Positions 53,539 through 64,000 of a stretch of DNA of 64,000 bases are shown here, one piece after another. The stretch covers positions 558,001-622,000 of the forward strand of contig NZ_LR134355.1 of NCBI RefSeq assembly GCF_900637205.1. The letters are read 5' to 3'. Within the stretch, counting starts at the first letter, position 1. The number at the start of each line of letters is the position of its first letter. The stretch comes from Mycolicibacterium chitae (GTDB lineage: Bacteria; Actinomycetota; Actinomycetes; Mycobacteriales; Mycobacteriaceae). The translations under genes and the position numbers were made by a program. The notes below the pieces were generated by a model. The model made no database searches. It was not told the DNA's origin and worked only from the letters and a program-made list of their open reading frames with translations.

Positions 53539-54360
53539 TCAGAACACCGTCGAACCGAGGTCCACGGCGATCTGTGCGGCGGTGACCAGCCGGGATTCGT
53601 CGCTGGCCAGCCAGCACACCGCGTCGGAGATGTCCTCCGGTTCGGCGATCCAATCCGGCAGGAACGGCGTCACCATCTGCATCAGGCCGGGGTTGGTCTC
53701 GTTGGCCCGGTTCAGCGCGGCCATCATGTCGCCGGTGCCCATCGGGGTGTTCACCGCACCCGGGTGCAGGCTGTTGACCCGGATGGAATGCTTGCCGAGT
53801 TCGGCGGCGAACGCGCGGGCCATGCCGGTGACGGCGTGCTTGCTGGCGGTGTAGTGCACCATGAACGGCTGCATCTTGATCCCGGCCGCCGAGCTCACCA
53901 GGATGATCGAGCCGCCGCGGCCGCCGTCGATGATGGTCTGCGCCCCGGCCATCACGGCGTTCCAGGTGCCCGTGACGTTGGTGTCCATCACGTCCTTGAA
54001 GGACTCCGGGGTGATCTCGTTCCACGGCTGCGGCACCGTGATCCCGGCGTTGGCGACGATCACGTCGAGCCGGCCGAACTCCGCGACGCCCTTGCCGACG
54101 ATGTCGCGCATCGCGTCCAGGTCGCGGGTGTCCGCCGCGGCGTACACGATGCCGCGGCCGGTCTCCTCGACCAGGCGCACGGTCTCGGCCAGATCGTCGG
54201 GGGTGGCCGAGTCGTACGGGACGCTCGGCGGCAGCGGCGCGGCGAGGTCGACGGCGATGATGTTCGCGCCCTCCTTCGCCATCCGGACGGCGTGGGCGCG
54301 GCCCTGGCCGCGCGCCGCCCCGGTGATGAAGACGACCTTGTCCGTGAGCCGTGGGCTCAT
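53539..54360 (-). CDS. Mycofactocin-coupled SDR family oxidoreductase
   Basis: A 273-aa SDR. The cofactor motif is [22 protein letters not shown], and an insertion after the second strand ([26 protein letters not shown]) is typical of the mycofactocin-coupled group that holds its NAD tightly. Catalytic Ser-Tyr-Lys are in VSSAAGIK and HYTASKHAV. It should oxidise an alcohol using mycofactocin as acceptor. Transcribed after the acyl-CoA dehydrogenase gene (22 nt apart). Confidence 0.85.
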   Translation of the reverse strand: MSPRLTDKVVFITGAARGQGRAHAVRMAKEGANIIAVDLAAPLPPSVPYDSATPDDLAETVRLVEETGRGIVYAAADTRDLDAMRDIVGKGVAEFGRLDVIVANAGITVPQPWNEITPESFKDVMDTNVTGTWNAVMAGAQTIIDGGRGGSIILVSSAAGIKMQPFMVHYTASKHAVTGMARAFAAELGKHSIRVNSLHPGAVNTPMGTGDMMAALNRANETNPGLMQMVTPFLPDWIAEPEDISDAVCWLASDESRLVTAAQIAVDLGSTVF

Positions 54361-54382
54361 GCGTTGCTCCTCTGGTTTGACG

Positions 54383-55546
54383 TCAGTGCCGGCGCTGCGC
54401 GGCCTTGACCAGGCCGCCGCCGATGATCAGGCGTTGAATCTCGCTGGTGCCCTCGTACAGGCGCAGCAGCCGCACGTCGCGGTAGATGCGCTCGACCGTC
54501 ACCCCGCGCATATAGCCGGAGCCGCCGTGCACCTGCACCGCCAGATCCGCCACGGTGCCGGCCATTTCGGTGCAGAACAACTTCGCCACCGACGGCGCGA
54601 TCCGGCGGTCCTCGCCCTCGACCCACTTGCGTGCGGCGTCGCGCACCAGGGCCCGGCCGGCCATCACCTGGGTCTGCTGGTCGGCGATCATCGCCTGCAC
54701 CAGTTGGAAATTGCCGATCGGTGTGCCGCCCTGGGTCGCGGTGGCGGCGTACGACACCGACTCGTCGAGCGCGCGTTGGGCCGCACCGACGGCCAGCGCC
54801 GCGATGTGCACCCGACCGCGGGCCAGCGACGTCATGGCCGCCCGGTAACCGATGTCCTCGGCACCGCCGACCAGCGCCGAGTCGGGCACGCGCACGTCGT
54901 TGAAGGTCACGTCGGAGGTCCACGCGCCCTCCTGGCCCATCTTGGCGTCCTTGGCGCCGATCTCGACCCCGGCGGCATCGGCCGGCACCAGGAAAACGGC
55001 GATGCCGGCGCCCTGCTCGTCGGCCGGGCGGGTGCGGGCAAACACCACGAACAGGGTGGCGGTGGGGGCGTTGGTGATGAACTGCTTCTGCCCGGAGATC
55101 ACCCAGTGCTCGCCGTCGCGGACCGCCTTGGTGCGCAGTCCCGACGGGTTGGAACCGGCGCCGGGCTCGGTCAGCGCGAACGACGCGACGACCTCGCCCG
55201 AGGCGATGCCCTCGAGCCAGCGTGCCTTCTGTTCGTCGGTGCCGAAGCCGACGAGCACCTGCCCGGCGATGCCGTTGTTGGTGCCGAACATCGACCGCAG
55301 CGCCAGCGAGGTGTAGCCGAATTCCATTGCCAGCTCGACATCTTGAGCCAGGTTCAATCCGAGGCCGCCCCACTCCTGCGGGATGGCGTAGCCGAACAGG
55401 CCCATCTGCTTGGCCTGGTCGCGGATGTCGTCGGGCACCTTGTCCTCGGCCAGGATCTCCTGCTCGCGGGGCACCACGGCGGTGTGTACGAACTGACGCG
55501 TCTGGGCGAGGATCTGCTGGAAATCGTCGTCGCTGACGTCGCTCAT
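54383..55546 (-). CDS. Acyl-CoA dehydrogenase
   Basis: A 387-aa FAD-dependent acyl-CoA dehydrogenase of standard length. It has the FAD/substrate motif [15 protein letters not shown], the quinone-like central strands, VHGGSGYM and the catalytic-base Glu in [11 protein letters not shown]. It forms the alpha,beta double bond of an acyl-CoA. ATG at 55546 after GAGGAG, preferred to an upstream start at 55585. It is divergent from the SDR/thiolase operon and shares its operator-bearing promoter region. Confidence 0.92.
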   Translation of the reverse strand: MSDVSDDDFQQILAQTRQFVHTAVVPREQEILAEDKVPDDIRDQAKQMGLFGYAIPQEWGGLGLNLAQDVELAMEFGYTSLALRSMFGTNNGIAGQVLVGFGTDEQKARWLEGIASGEVVASFALTEPGAGSNPSGLRTKAVRDGEHWVISGQKQFITNAPTATLFVVFARTRPADEQGAGIAVFLVPADAAGVEIGAKDAKMGQEGAWTSDVTFNDVRVPDSALVGGAEDIGYRAAMTSLARGRVHIAALAVGAAQRALDESVSYAATATQGGTPIGNFQLVQAMIADQQTQVMAGRALVRDAARKWVEGEDRRIAPSVAKLFCTEMAGTVADLAVQVHGGSGYMRGVTVERIYRDVRLLRLYEGTSEIQRLIIGGGLVKAAQRRH

Positions 55547-55596
55547 CGGCGGGGCTCCTCGAGAAGAATCGGACCGGGCTCGCACACTTCCGCCGA

Positions 55597-55615
55597 ATCA
55601 TATATGAAATATGAT
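55597..55615. promoter_or_regulatory. AT-rich operator between divergent acyl-CoA dehydrogenase and SDR genes
   Basis: ATCATAT-ATGAA-ATATGAT is a perfect 7-bp inverted repeat with 5-bp spacing. It is centred 60 nt upstream of the acyl-CoA dehydrogenase start and about 64 nt upstream of the SDR start. It is strikingly AT-rich for this DNA. The GntR gene three genes downstream (58822) is the natural candidate to bind it. Confidence 0.6.
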
Positions 55616-55669
55616 GTTGGAAAACGGGGACCCTCGCCCGCGGTGAGGGCTGGACGCGAAGGAGTACGG

Positions 55670-56409
55670 GTGAGCCTGCTGGCGGATCAAACGGCGGTCG
55701 TGACGGGCGGTGCGCAGGGGCTCGGCCTGGCCATCGCGAAACGGTTCGTGGCCGAGGGCGCCAAGGTGGTGCTCGCCGACATCAACCTCGAGGCCACCGA
55801 GGCCGCGGCCCGCGAACTCGGTGGGCCCGATGTGGCCACGGCGGTGCGCTGCGACGTGACCAGCTCCGAAGAGGTCGACGCGCTGATCGCCGCGGCCGTC
55901 GAATGGGGCGGCGGCCTAGACGTCATGATCAACAACGCCGGGATCACCCGCGACGCCACCATGCGCAAGATGACCGAGGATCAGTTCGATCAGGTCATCG
56001 CCGTGCACCTGAAGGGCACCTGGAACGGGCTGCGCGCCGCGGCCGCGGTCATGCGGGAGAACAAGCGCGGCGCCATCGTCAACATGTCGTCGATCTCCGG
56101 CAAGGTCGGCATGGTCGGCCAGACCAACTACTCGGCGGCCAAGGCCGGCATCGTCGGCATGACCAAGGCCGCCTCCAAGGAACTCGCCTACCTCGGGGTG
56201 CGGGTCAACGCGATTCAGCCCGGCCTCATCCGTTCCGCCATGACCGAGGCCATGCCGCAACGCATTTGGGACTCCAAGGTCGCCGAGGTCCCGCTGGGCC
56301 GTGCCGGGGAGCCCGACGAGGTCGCCAAGGTGGCCCTGTTCCTGGCCTCGGACCTGTCGTCGTACATGACCGGCACGGTCCTGGAGGTCACCGGCGGTCG
56401 GCACCTGTG

Positions 56410-56410
<1 letters not shown>
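55670..56410 (+). CDS. SDR family oxidoreductase (FabG-like)
   Basis: A 246-aa FabG-type SDR with [17 protein letters not shown] and catalytic Ser-Tyr-Lys ([18 protein letters not shown]), and C-terminal VTGGRHL. Probably a 3-hydroxyacyl-CoA or alcohol dehydrogenase of the beta-oxidation kind. GTG at 55670 after AAGGAG. It shares one base with the thiolase start (TGATG). Confidence 0.92.
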
Positions 56411-57620
<1,210 letters not shown>

Positions 57621-57624
<4 letters not shown>

Positions 57625-58814
57625 CGCGATTGGCGCAGACGCTGGGACTGACCGAGTTCCAAACCGAGATCGTCTCCACGGTGCGGCAATTCGTCGACAA
57701 GGAGATCATCCCGGTCGCCCAGGATCTGGAGCACTCCGACACCTACCCGCAGGCGATCGTCGACCAGATGCGGGAGATGGGCCTGTTCGGACTGATGATC
57801 CCCGAGGAGTACGGCGGTCTCGGTGAGTCGCTGCTGACCTACGCGCTGTGCGTCGAGGAACTCGCCCGCGGCTGGATGAGCATCTCCGGGGTGATCAACA
57901 CCCACTTCATCGTCGCCTACATGATCCGCCAGCACGGCACCGATGCGCAGAAGCAGTATCACCTGACCAAGATGGCCACCGGTGAATCCCGCGGCGCGTT
58001 CAGCATGTCCGAGCCGGAACTGGGCTCCGATGTGGCGGCCATCCGCACCCGCGCGCGGCGCGTGGCCGACGGCGACTACATCATCGACGGCCAGAAGATG
58101 TGGCTGACCAACGGCGGCAGTTCCACACTGGTGGCCGCCCTGGTGCGCACCGACGAGGGCGCCGAGAAGCCGCACCGGAACCTGACGGCGTTCCTCATCG
58201 AGAAGCCGTCCGGGTTCGGCGAAGTCGTTCCGGGCCTGACGATCCCGGGCAAGATCGACAAGCTCGGATACAAGGGCATCGACACCACCGAACTGGTCTT
58301 CGACGGCTACCGCGCGAGCGCCGACGACGTGTTGGGCGCCAAGCCCGGCCACGGCTTCGTCCAGATGATGGACGGCGTGGAGGTGGGGCGGGTCAACGTG
58401 TCCGCGCGCGCCTGCGGCGTCGGCATCCGGGCCTTCGAACTCGCGGTGCGCTACGCGCAGCAGCGCTCCACCTTCGGCAAGCCGATCGCCGAGCACCAGG
58501 CGATTGCCTTCCAGCTCGCCGAGATGGCCACCAAGGTCGAAGCCGCACACCTGATGATGGTCAACGCGGCTCGGCTCAAGGACTCCGGCGAACGCAACGA
58601 CGTCGCCGCGGGCATGGCGAAGTACCTGGCCAGCGAGTTCTGCTCGGAGGTCACCCAGCAGAGCTTCCGGATCCACGGCGGCTACGGCTACTCCAAGGAG
58701 TACGAGATCGAGCGGCTGATGCGCGACGCGCCGTTCCTGCTGATCGGCGAGGGCACCAGCGAGATCCAGAAGCAGATCATCTCCAAGCGGTTGCTCTCCG
58801 AGTACCAGATCTGA
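57621..58814 (+). CDS. Acyl-CoA dehydrogenase
   Basis: A 397-aa acyl-CoA dehydrogenase with FSMSEPELGSDVAAI, WLTNGG, RIHGGYGYSKEYEIERLMRD and the catalytic-region Glu in IGEGTSEIQ. GTG at 57621 overlapping the thiolase stop. A second dehydrogenase in the same locus suggests either two rounds of oxidation or different chain shapes. The following GntR gene begins seven bases on. Confidence 0.92.
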
Positions 58815-58821
58815 AAAGGCC

Positions 58822-59493
58822 GTGACCGTCGGAGATTTCGCCACCCGGCCGCAGCTGTCGGAGGACGTCGCGCGGCTGGTGCGCCGTCGCATCTTCGACG
58901 GCAGCTACGCCGCGGGCGGTTACATCCGGCTCGAGCAGTTGGCCGCGGAGTTGGGCATCAGCGTCACCCCGGTGCGCGAGGCGCTGTTCGACCTGCGCGC
59001 CGAGGGGCTACTCGCCCAGCAGCCGCGGCGCGGGTTCGTGGTGCTGCCGGTGACCCGCCGCGACATCGCCGACGTCTCGGATGTGCAGGCGCACATCGGC
59101 GGTGAACTGGCCGCGCGGGCCGCGGCGAGCATCACCGCGGAGCAACTCGCCGAGGTCAAGGCCATCCAGACCCGGCTGGAGGCCGCCTACGACGGCGACG
59201 ACGACGATCTGGTGGTGCGCCTGAATCACGACTTCCACCGGGCCATCAACGTCGCCGCGGATTCGCCGAAGCTGGCGCAGTTGATGTCCCAGATCACCCG
59301 CTACGCCCCCGAGGCGGTGTTCCCGACGGTGGCGGGCTGGCCGGCCAAGTCCATCCGGGACCATCGCCGGGTGCTGGCCGCATTGGCCAAGGGAGACGAG
59401 AAACAGGCCCGAAAAGCGATGTCGGAGCATCTGTGTGAGGGCGCCGAACCGCTGATCGAGCATCTGATCGACCGCGGAGTCATCGCGGAGTGA
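58822..59493 (+). CDS. GntR-family regulator, FCD subfamily
   Basis: A 223-aa regulator: winged helix at about residues 10-75 (LEQLAAELGISVTPVREALFDLRAEGLL), FCD domain at about 80-215 with metal-ligand pattern LNHDFHRAINVAADSP and DHRRVLAAL. Part of the operon it probably controls, through the palindrome at 55597-55615. Likely effector: an acyl-CoA or acid of the pathway. Confidence 0.9.
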   Translation: MTVGDFATRPQLSEDVARLVRRRIFDGSYAAGGYIRLEQLAAELGISVTPVREALFDLRAEGLLAQQPRRGFVVLPVTRRDIADVSDVQAHIGGELAARAAASITAEQLAEVKAIQTRLEAAYDGDDDDLVVRLNHDFHRAINVAADSPKLAQLMSQITRYAPEAVFPTVAGWPAKSIRDHRRVLAALAKGDEKQARKAMSEHLCEGAEPLIEHLIDRGVIAE

Positions 59494-59520
59494 GAACCCG
59501 GCCGCGAGATAGGGGAGACA

Positions 59521-60705
59521 ATGGGCGTTCTTGACGGCATCCGCGTACTCGACTACGGCCGGTTCATCGCGGCCCCCTGGTGCAGCGCCGTGCTGGCCGA
59601 CATGGGCGCCGACGTGCTGCGGGTGGAGAAGCGCACCGGCGGTGAGGACCGCTGGGTGCAGTCGGTCACCGAAACCGGCGAGGGCGGCACCTTCCTGCAG
59701 TGCAACCGCAACAAGCGGTCGCTGACGCTGGACTCCACCACCCCCGAGGGTGCCGAGATCACCCGTCGGCTGGTGGCCGGCGCGGACATCGTGATCGCGA
59801 ACATGCCCGCGGCCGGCATGCGGGCCAGCGGCCTGGACTACGACACCCTGCGCGCGGTCAAGCCGGACATCATCCTGGCCAGCGCCACGGCCTACGGGGA
59901 GGGTGGTCCCTACAGCGACCGCATCGGATTCGACGGCGCCGGCCAGGTGATGTCGGGAGCGGTTGCGCGCCAAGGCTTGCCCGAACAACCCATCCGCACC
60001 GTGGTGCCCTACGCGGACTTCGGCACCGCGCTGACCCTGACCATCGGGGTGATGATGGCGCTGTACCACCGCGACCGCACCGGGGAGGGGCAGCACGTCG
60101 AGGGCGCGCTGCTGCCCACCGCGCTGATGTTGTCGAACGCGTTCCTGATCGAGCGGGATCTGCTCGGCATCGACAAGCCGCGGATGACGAACCAGGGCGG
60201 CTCGGTGGCGCCGTGCGACCTGTACCGGACCAAGGACGACGGCTGGGTATTGCTGCAGATCGCCGGCCAGCCCATGTTCAAACGCTGGTGCCGGTTGGTG
60301 GGCCGCGAGGACCTCTTCGACGATCCCCGCTACGCAGACGACGACCTGCGCTGGCAGCGCAGCGAGGAACTCAACGGCATCATGGGGCAGTGGTGCGCCG
60401 ACAAGACCAAGGCCGAGATCATGGCGGCGCTCGAGGCCGCGAAACTGCCCGCGGCGCCGATGCTCACCACTCAGGATGTGCTCGAGGATCCGCACGTCGA
60501 GGCCATGGGTTTCCTGCAGCGGGTGCCCTTCCCGGGTACGGCCAAGGATGTGCCGCTCATCGAGACCCCGTTCCGGATGTCGGCGACACCCGGCGAGATC
60601 CGCACCCGCGCACCGCTACTGGGCGAGCACACCGACGAGGTGTTGGCCGAGATCGGCTACGGGCGCGGCGAGATCGAGGAGCTGCGCGCACGGGAGATCG
60701 TCTGA
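59521..60705 (+). CDS. CoA-transferase, CaiB/BaiF (class III) family
   Basis: A 394-aa class III CoA-transferase. The N-terminal GIRVLDYGRFIAAPWCSAVLADMGADVLRVE, NRNKRSLTLD and the GRVEG-type region (DRTGEGQHVEGALL) are family hallmarks. It moves CoA between carboxylic acids, for example onto the substrate or recovering it from the product. ATG at 59521 after TAGGGGAGA. Last gene of the plus-strand operon, convergent with the synthetase genes. Confidence 0.92.
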   Translation: MGVLDGIRVLDYGRFIAAPWCSAVLADMGADVLRVEKRTGGEDRWVQSVTETGEGGTFLQCNRNKRSLTLDSTTPEGAEITRRLVAGADIVIANMPAAGMRASGLDYDTLRAVKPDIILASATAYGEGGPYSDRIGFDGAGQVMSGAVARQGLPEQPIRTVVPYADFGTALTLTIGVMMALYHRDRTGEGQHVEGALLPTALMLSNAFLIERDLLGIDKPRMTNQGGSVAPCDLYRTKDDGWVLLQIAGQPMFKRWCRLVGREDLFDDPRYADDDLRWQRSEELNGIMGQWCADKTKAEIMAALEAAKLPAAPMLTTQDVLEDPHVEAMGFLQRVPFPGTAKDVPLIETPFRMSATPGEIRTRAPLLGEHTDEVLAEIGYGRGEIEELRAREIV

Positions 60706-60765
60706 CGGGTCTGACGCCGAGAGTTGGGTTGTTCGCGCGGCCACTCGTGCGATGCGTACAACAAG

Positions 60766-62316
60766 TCAGCCCTCGGCGCGTGGTTCGGACTCGCTGAACT
60801 GGGCGCGCAGCCGGCGGGCGTCGAGTTTTCCGGTGGCGCCGCGCGGCACCAGGTCCTCGTCGTCGGTCAGCAGCCACCGGGTGGGGACCTTGAATGCACT
60901 CAGTTCGGCGCGGGCCGCGGAGGTCAGCGCGTCTTCCGACAGCACGCCGACGTCGCCGACCACCAGCGCGGCCACCGTGTCCCCCTGTGGTCCCGGGGTA
61001 TTCGTGACGAATGTGGCGCGGACCCCCGGTAGCCGCCGCAGGACGGCCTCCACCTCGCTGGGATACACCGTGGCGCCGCTGACCTTGAACATGTCATCGG
61101 CGCGGCCGTGATAAAACAGGAACCCCTGCGCGTCCAGGTGGCCCAGGTCGCCGGTGGGGTAGTAGCCGTCCGCGGTGAACACCTCGTGGTGCCCGCGTCG
61201 ACACAGGCCGCGCATGACGTGCGGCCCGCGGATCTGGATCACGCCGACCGTGCCGGTCGCGACGGGAACCCCGGTCTCCGGGTCGACGATGCGAACGTCC
61301 ATGCCGGGGAACGGCTTTCCGCAGCTACCCCAGGCCGCAGTCGGCATGTCGGTGTCGGCGGGGTAGCCGCAGTACGGCCCGAACGATTCGGTCATGCCGA
61401 ACAACTTCGCCCGCGCGCCCGGGGCACCGCGGAGTTGCGGCGGGAGCAGCGCTTCCAGGCTTCCGGGCCGCAGGCTGGACAGATCCGTGCCGGCCGCGTC
61501 GGGGTGGCGGGCCAACGCCTCGGCTTGATCGGGCCAGCCCCGAAACAGGGTGACGCGCTCGCGGGCCAGCAGCGGCAGGGTGGTCTCCGGCGCCGGGATC
61601 GCTTCGGTGACCAGGGTGGCCCCAGCCGCCAGCGCGGTCATGATCCCGCCGCTGAAGCCGCCCACCCAGAAGAACGGCATGGGCAGGTAGAGCGTGCTGT
61701 CGGCGGTGACGCAGCGCGCCGCCAGCCCGGACCGCACCGCCGCGAGCGCGTTGCCGTGGCTGTGCCGCACCCCCTTCGGCGCCCCGCTGCTGCCCGAGGT
61801 GAAGATCACGGCCAACGGGTCGGCCGGGCGCACCGTGTCCGCCAGCGCCGCGACGAAGCCGCCGGGCACCTCCTCGGCACCAGCGCTCAGGATCGCACCA
61901 TCCTCCCAAACCTGCTGCAGCGCAGGTAGTTCGGCGCGGTCCAGAGCGGCGAACTCGTCGAGGAAGCGTCGCCCGCGGAACTCGGCGGTGGTGAGCACGT
62001 GCTGCACCGCCGCGACGCGCAACTGCGCACTGAGTTCGCCTCCGCGCAGCAGGGTGCTCAGCGGGACCAGGACCGCCCCGATCCGGGTCAGGGCGCAGGC
62101 CAGCTGGACCCAGGTGGCGCTGTTCGGCAGCAACACACCGACCCGGGTGCCCTTGCGGATCCCCGCGGCGACCAGGCGCGCGGCCAGGCGTGCGCTGGTG
62201 GAGTCGAGATCGCGGTAGCTCAACCGGGTCTCGGGGTCGACGACGGCGGTCTGGTCCGGCGTGGCGGCGCTGTGCCGACGCAGCACGGCGTCGATGGTGC
62301 GCGGCGACTCAGTCAT
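60766..62316 (-). CDS. AMP-dependent acyl-CoA synthetase/ligase
   Basis: A 516-aa ANL-superfamily ligase: P-loop-like FTSGSSGAPKGVRHS, adenylate motif GMTESFGPY, YPTGDLGHLD hinge and C-terminal catalytic Lys in GATGKLDARRL. It activates a carboxylic acid to acyl-AMP and then acyl-CoA. ATG at 62316 overlaps the stop of the preceding synthetase by 8 nt, so the three synthetases form one unit. Confidence 0.9.
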   Translation of the reverse strand: MTESPRTIDAVLRRHSAATPDQTAVVDPETRLSYRDLDSTSARLAARLVAAGIRKGTRVGVLLPNSATWVQLACALTRIGAVLVPLSTLLRGGELSAQLRVAAVQHVLTTAEFRGRRFLDEFAALDRAELPALQQVWEDGAILSAGAEEVPGGFVAALADTVRPADPLAVIFTSGSSGAPKGVRHSHGNALAAVRSGLAARCVTADSTLYLPMPFFWVGGFSGGIMTALAAGATLVTEAIPAPETTLPLLARERVTLFRGWPDQAEALARHPDAAGTDLSSLRPGSLEALLPPQLRGAPGARAKLFGMTESFGPYCGYPADTDMPTAAWGSCGKPFPGMDVRIVDPETGVPVATGTVGVIQIRGPHVMRGLCRRGHHEVFTADGYYPTGDLGHLDAQGFLFYHGRADDMFKVSGATVYPSEVEAVLRRLPGVRATFVTNTPGPQGDTVAALVVGDVGVLSEDALTSAARAELSAFKVPTRWLLTDDEDLVPRGATGKLDARRLRAQFSESEPRAEG

Positions 62317-63907
62317 CGAAAAGCCCTGCCAGAGCGGGGAGGTCGACCTTGCCGCTGGAGAGCACCGGAATCTCGGCGGGGCGACGGACCACGAACCGCT
62401 TGGGAACCTTGTAGGCGGACAGCCGCGCGCGCAGGGCGGCGGCAAGTTCGGCCAGGGCGCCCGCATCCCAGACGGTCGGATCCTCGGCGACGATCACCGC
62501 GGCGACCACCTGGCCCCGTTCGGAATCCGGCAGGCCGACGACGTACGCCGCCGTCGCGTCGACGCCGAGTCCGGGAAGAGATTCCAGCACGGCCGCTTCC
62601 ACCTCCGCGGGGGCGACGTTGGCGCCGGCGGTCTTGATCATCGACGTCGCGCGGCCGATGAAGTAGAAGTAGCCGTCGACGTCCCTGCGCACCACGTCGC
62701 CGGTGTGGAACCAGCCGTCGGCGTCGAAGCAGTCCTCCCTGGCCAGGCCGTAGTAGTGCTGCATGAGGTACTTGCCGCGCAAGCACAGCACGCCCGCCGC
62801 GCCGTCGGGGACCGGCTCACGGGTTTCGGCGTCGACGATCTTCGCCTCGAAGCCCGGTGCCAACCGGCCGAACGAACCGCGCCGCGACTCGGGTTGATCG
62901 GTGTCGTCGGCGTCGATCAGGACCACGCTGCCGGTCTCGGTCATGCCCAGCATGTTGTGCCGCAACTCAGGATCGGCGGGGCGTGCGTCGGCGGGCATCA
63001 GCGGGTACAGGTTGCCGCGCCGCAGGAACGACAGGTCGCGCTGCGCGAAGCTCGGATGACGCGCCAGATGAGCGACGCCGGCCGCGAAACCGTTGGTGAG
63101 GGTGGGGCGTTCGGCTTCCAACAGGTCCAGCGTGACCGCCGCGTCGGTGGCATTCGAGCACACCAGCGTGGAGCCCGCCACGACGGTGGCCAATAGGCTG
63201 AAGGCGAATCCGCCGATCCAGCAGAACGGCGAATTGGAGAACAGCTTGTCCGTGGCGGTCAGTCCTCGGATCGCGTTGAGGTTCGCCTGATGCTCCAGCA
63301 GCGCGCCCTGGGTGTGCACCGCACCCTTGGGTAGGCCGGTCGACCCGGAGGTGTAGACGATCGCGAGCACGTCGGCGGGCACCACATCGGTCTCCATGCC
63401 ACTTAGCCGCGCCGGAGCGACCGCGGTGCCCCGCTGCGCCAGGGTGGCCGTGTCGAAGATGATGTGCCGCAACGCCGGTGCCGCCGGCAGGTACAGGGGA
63501 TCTTCCGAGTCGAAGCCCTCGGTGGCAACGCCGAGAACCTCGGTCAGCCGCTGCCGATAGTCGTGATTGCGGTAACCGTCCGCCGCCAGCAGGACCCCGA
63601 CGTCGCTGCGCAGCAACTGATCACGCAGCTCGGCGGCCGTCATGAAGGTGGAGAACGGCACCACCACCGCGCCGATGCGGGCCGCGGCCAGCGTCGCGAT
63701 CACGAACTGCGAGCCGTTGGGATACAGCACACCGACGTGGGTGCCCTTCGCGACACCCAGCGCGAGCAGGCCGCGCGCCACCGCGGCCGACCGTTCGTCG
63801 GCCTCGGCGTAGGTGAGCCGGTCGTCGTCGCAGACCAGCAGCGGTGCAGTGCCGCGGCCCCGGTTACGGTCGAGCCGGGCCGCGACGGTCCACTGCTCAG
63901 CGCCCAT
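62309..63907 (-). CDS. AMP-dependent acyl-CoA synthetase/ligase
   Basis: A 532-aa ANL-superfamily ligase with YTSGSTGLPKGAVHT, LGMTETGSVVL, FHTGDVVRRDVDGYFYF and the C-terminal Lys in LSSGKVDLPAL. The active-site region differs enough from its neighbour (TETG against TESF) to suggest a different acid. ATG at 63907 lies within the end of the upstream gene by the overlap seen across the whole unit. Confidence 0.9.
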   Translation of the reverse strand: MGAEQWTVAARLDRNRGRGTAPLLVCDDDRLTYAEADERSAAVARGLLALGVAKGTHVGVLYPNGSQFVIATLAAARIGAVVVPFSTFMTAAELRDQLLRSDVGVLLAADGYRNHDYRQRLTEVLGVATEGFDSEDPLYLPAAPALRHIIFDTATLAQRGTAVAPARLSGMETDVVPADVLAIVYTSGSTGLPKGAVHTQGALLEHQANLNAIRGLTATDKLFSNSPFCWIGGFAFSLLATVVAGSTLVCSNATDAAVTLDLLEAERPTLTNGFAAGVAHLARHPSFAQRDLSFLRRGNLYPLMPADARPADPELRHNMLGMTETGSVVLIDADDTDQPESRRGSFGRLAPGFEAKIVDAETREPVPDGAAGVLCLRGKYLMQHYYGLAREDCFDADGWFHTGDVVRRDVDGYFYFIGRATSMIKTAGANVAPAEVEAAVLESLPGLGVDATAAYVVGLPDSERGQVVAAVIVAEDPTVWDAGALAELAAALRARLSAYKVPKRFVVRRPAEIPVLSSGKVDLPALAGLFDD

Positions 63908-64000
63908 GCGTCGCCTGGATGAAGTGTTCGCGGACGGCCCCCAGATCCGGTTTACCCGAAGGGGTGCGCGGGATCTCGGCGACCACCGCGATGTCGGCGG
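63897..64000 (-). CDS. Third acyl-CoA synthetase, C-terminal end only
   Basis: The last 33 residues of a further gene enter from the right edge on the minus strand. VAEIPRTPSGKPDL with the conserved catalytic Lys, then an amphipathic end and TGA at 63897-63899, is the standard end of an ANL-family ligase. It overlaps the next synthetase start by 11 nt. Too short to be listed as a free ORF. Confidence 0.75.
   Translation of the reverse strand, partial: ADIAVVAEIPRTPSGKPDLGAVREHFIQATHGR

Noticed and set aside
60715..60778. CGCCGAG/CTCGGCG inverted repeat as terminator between convergent CoA-transferase and synthetase
   Set aside because: The loop is about 50 nt and the second arm lies inside the synthetase coding end; not convincing as a terminator.

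Overview
The window reads as chromosome of a rapidly growing mycobacterium (Mycobacterium/Mycolicibacterium type). It is GC-rich throughout, with many ATGA or TGATG stop/start overlaps and frequent GTG starts. It carries two mce lipid-import operons, phoPR, cyp51 with its ferredoxin, otsA, an NDMA-type alcohol dehydrogenase and many SDR, acyl-CoA dehydrogenase and acyl-CoA synthetase genes. I see no phage, IS element or CRISPR array.

Layout. (1) 1-6.9 kb, plus strand: 3' part of an mce operon (mceB end, mceC-F, two Mce-associated proteins). The following otsA plus a 54-aa gene is the neighbourhood of mce4 in M. tuberculosis as I recall it, so I call this mce4, the cholesterol/sterol importer. 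(2) 6.9-12.3 kb: otsA, a crotonase, an SDR-MFS pair behind a perfect KstR-type operator, and a secreted protein. (3) 12.3-21.9 kb, minus strand: a complete second mce operon (yrbEA, yrbEB, mceA-F, a Mas protein, two exported proteins). Its MceD has a lipobox, and its promoter region holds an IdeR-box-like sequence. (4) 22.0-24.7 kb: SRPBCC protein, methyltransferase, DoxX-like protein, SigJ/ECF41-like sigma factor and tRNA-Thr(TGT), whose 3' end overlaps the sigma gene. (5) 24.8-27.9 kb: a protein with a strict decapeptide repeat, divergent from phoP-phoR, with a PhoP box between them.

(6) 27.9-37.4 kb: an accessory catabolic island between phoR and the HIT gene. It holds a TauE/SafE exporter, a LigB-LigA fused extradiol dioxygenase, an aldehyde dehydrogenase, a gamma-glutamyltranspeptidase-like Ntn hydrolase, a RidA-family protein, a NitT/TauT-type ABC importer and two tail-to-tail FCD-GntR regulators. 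Dioxygenase, semialdehyde dehydrogenase and RidA-type deaminase in a row match the logic of aminophenol/2-aminomuconate meta-cleavage. This is the best candidate for an undescribed pathway.

(7) 37.5-49.2 kb: the cyp51 block (HIT, adhB, NTF2-like protein, ferredoxin, cyp51, SDR, cyp123, tetR; then aldA, SDR, dehydrogenase, carboxymuconolactone-decarboxylase-like protein, purD). The order matches Rv0759c-Rv0772 from memory, and a shared TetR operator flanks the divergent tetR/aldA promoters. (8) 49.2-64 kb: a second catabolic region with SDRs, an APH/EcKinase-type kinase, a flavin monooxygenase, an alpha/beta hydrolase, a mycofactocin-type SDR, two acyl-CoA dehydrogenases, thiolase, GntR, a class III CoA-transferase and three consecutive acyl-CoA synthetase genes, the last cut by the window edge. 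Together these look like activation and beta-oxidation of a lipid or alicyclic substrate.

Starts were chosen from ribosome-binding sites, overlaps and family length. Functions come from motif reading and remembered family knowledge, not from database searches.
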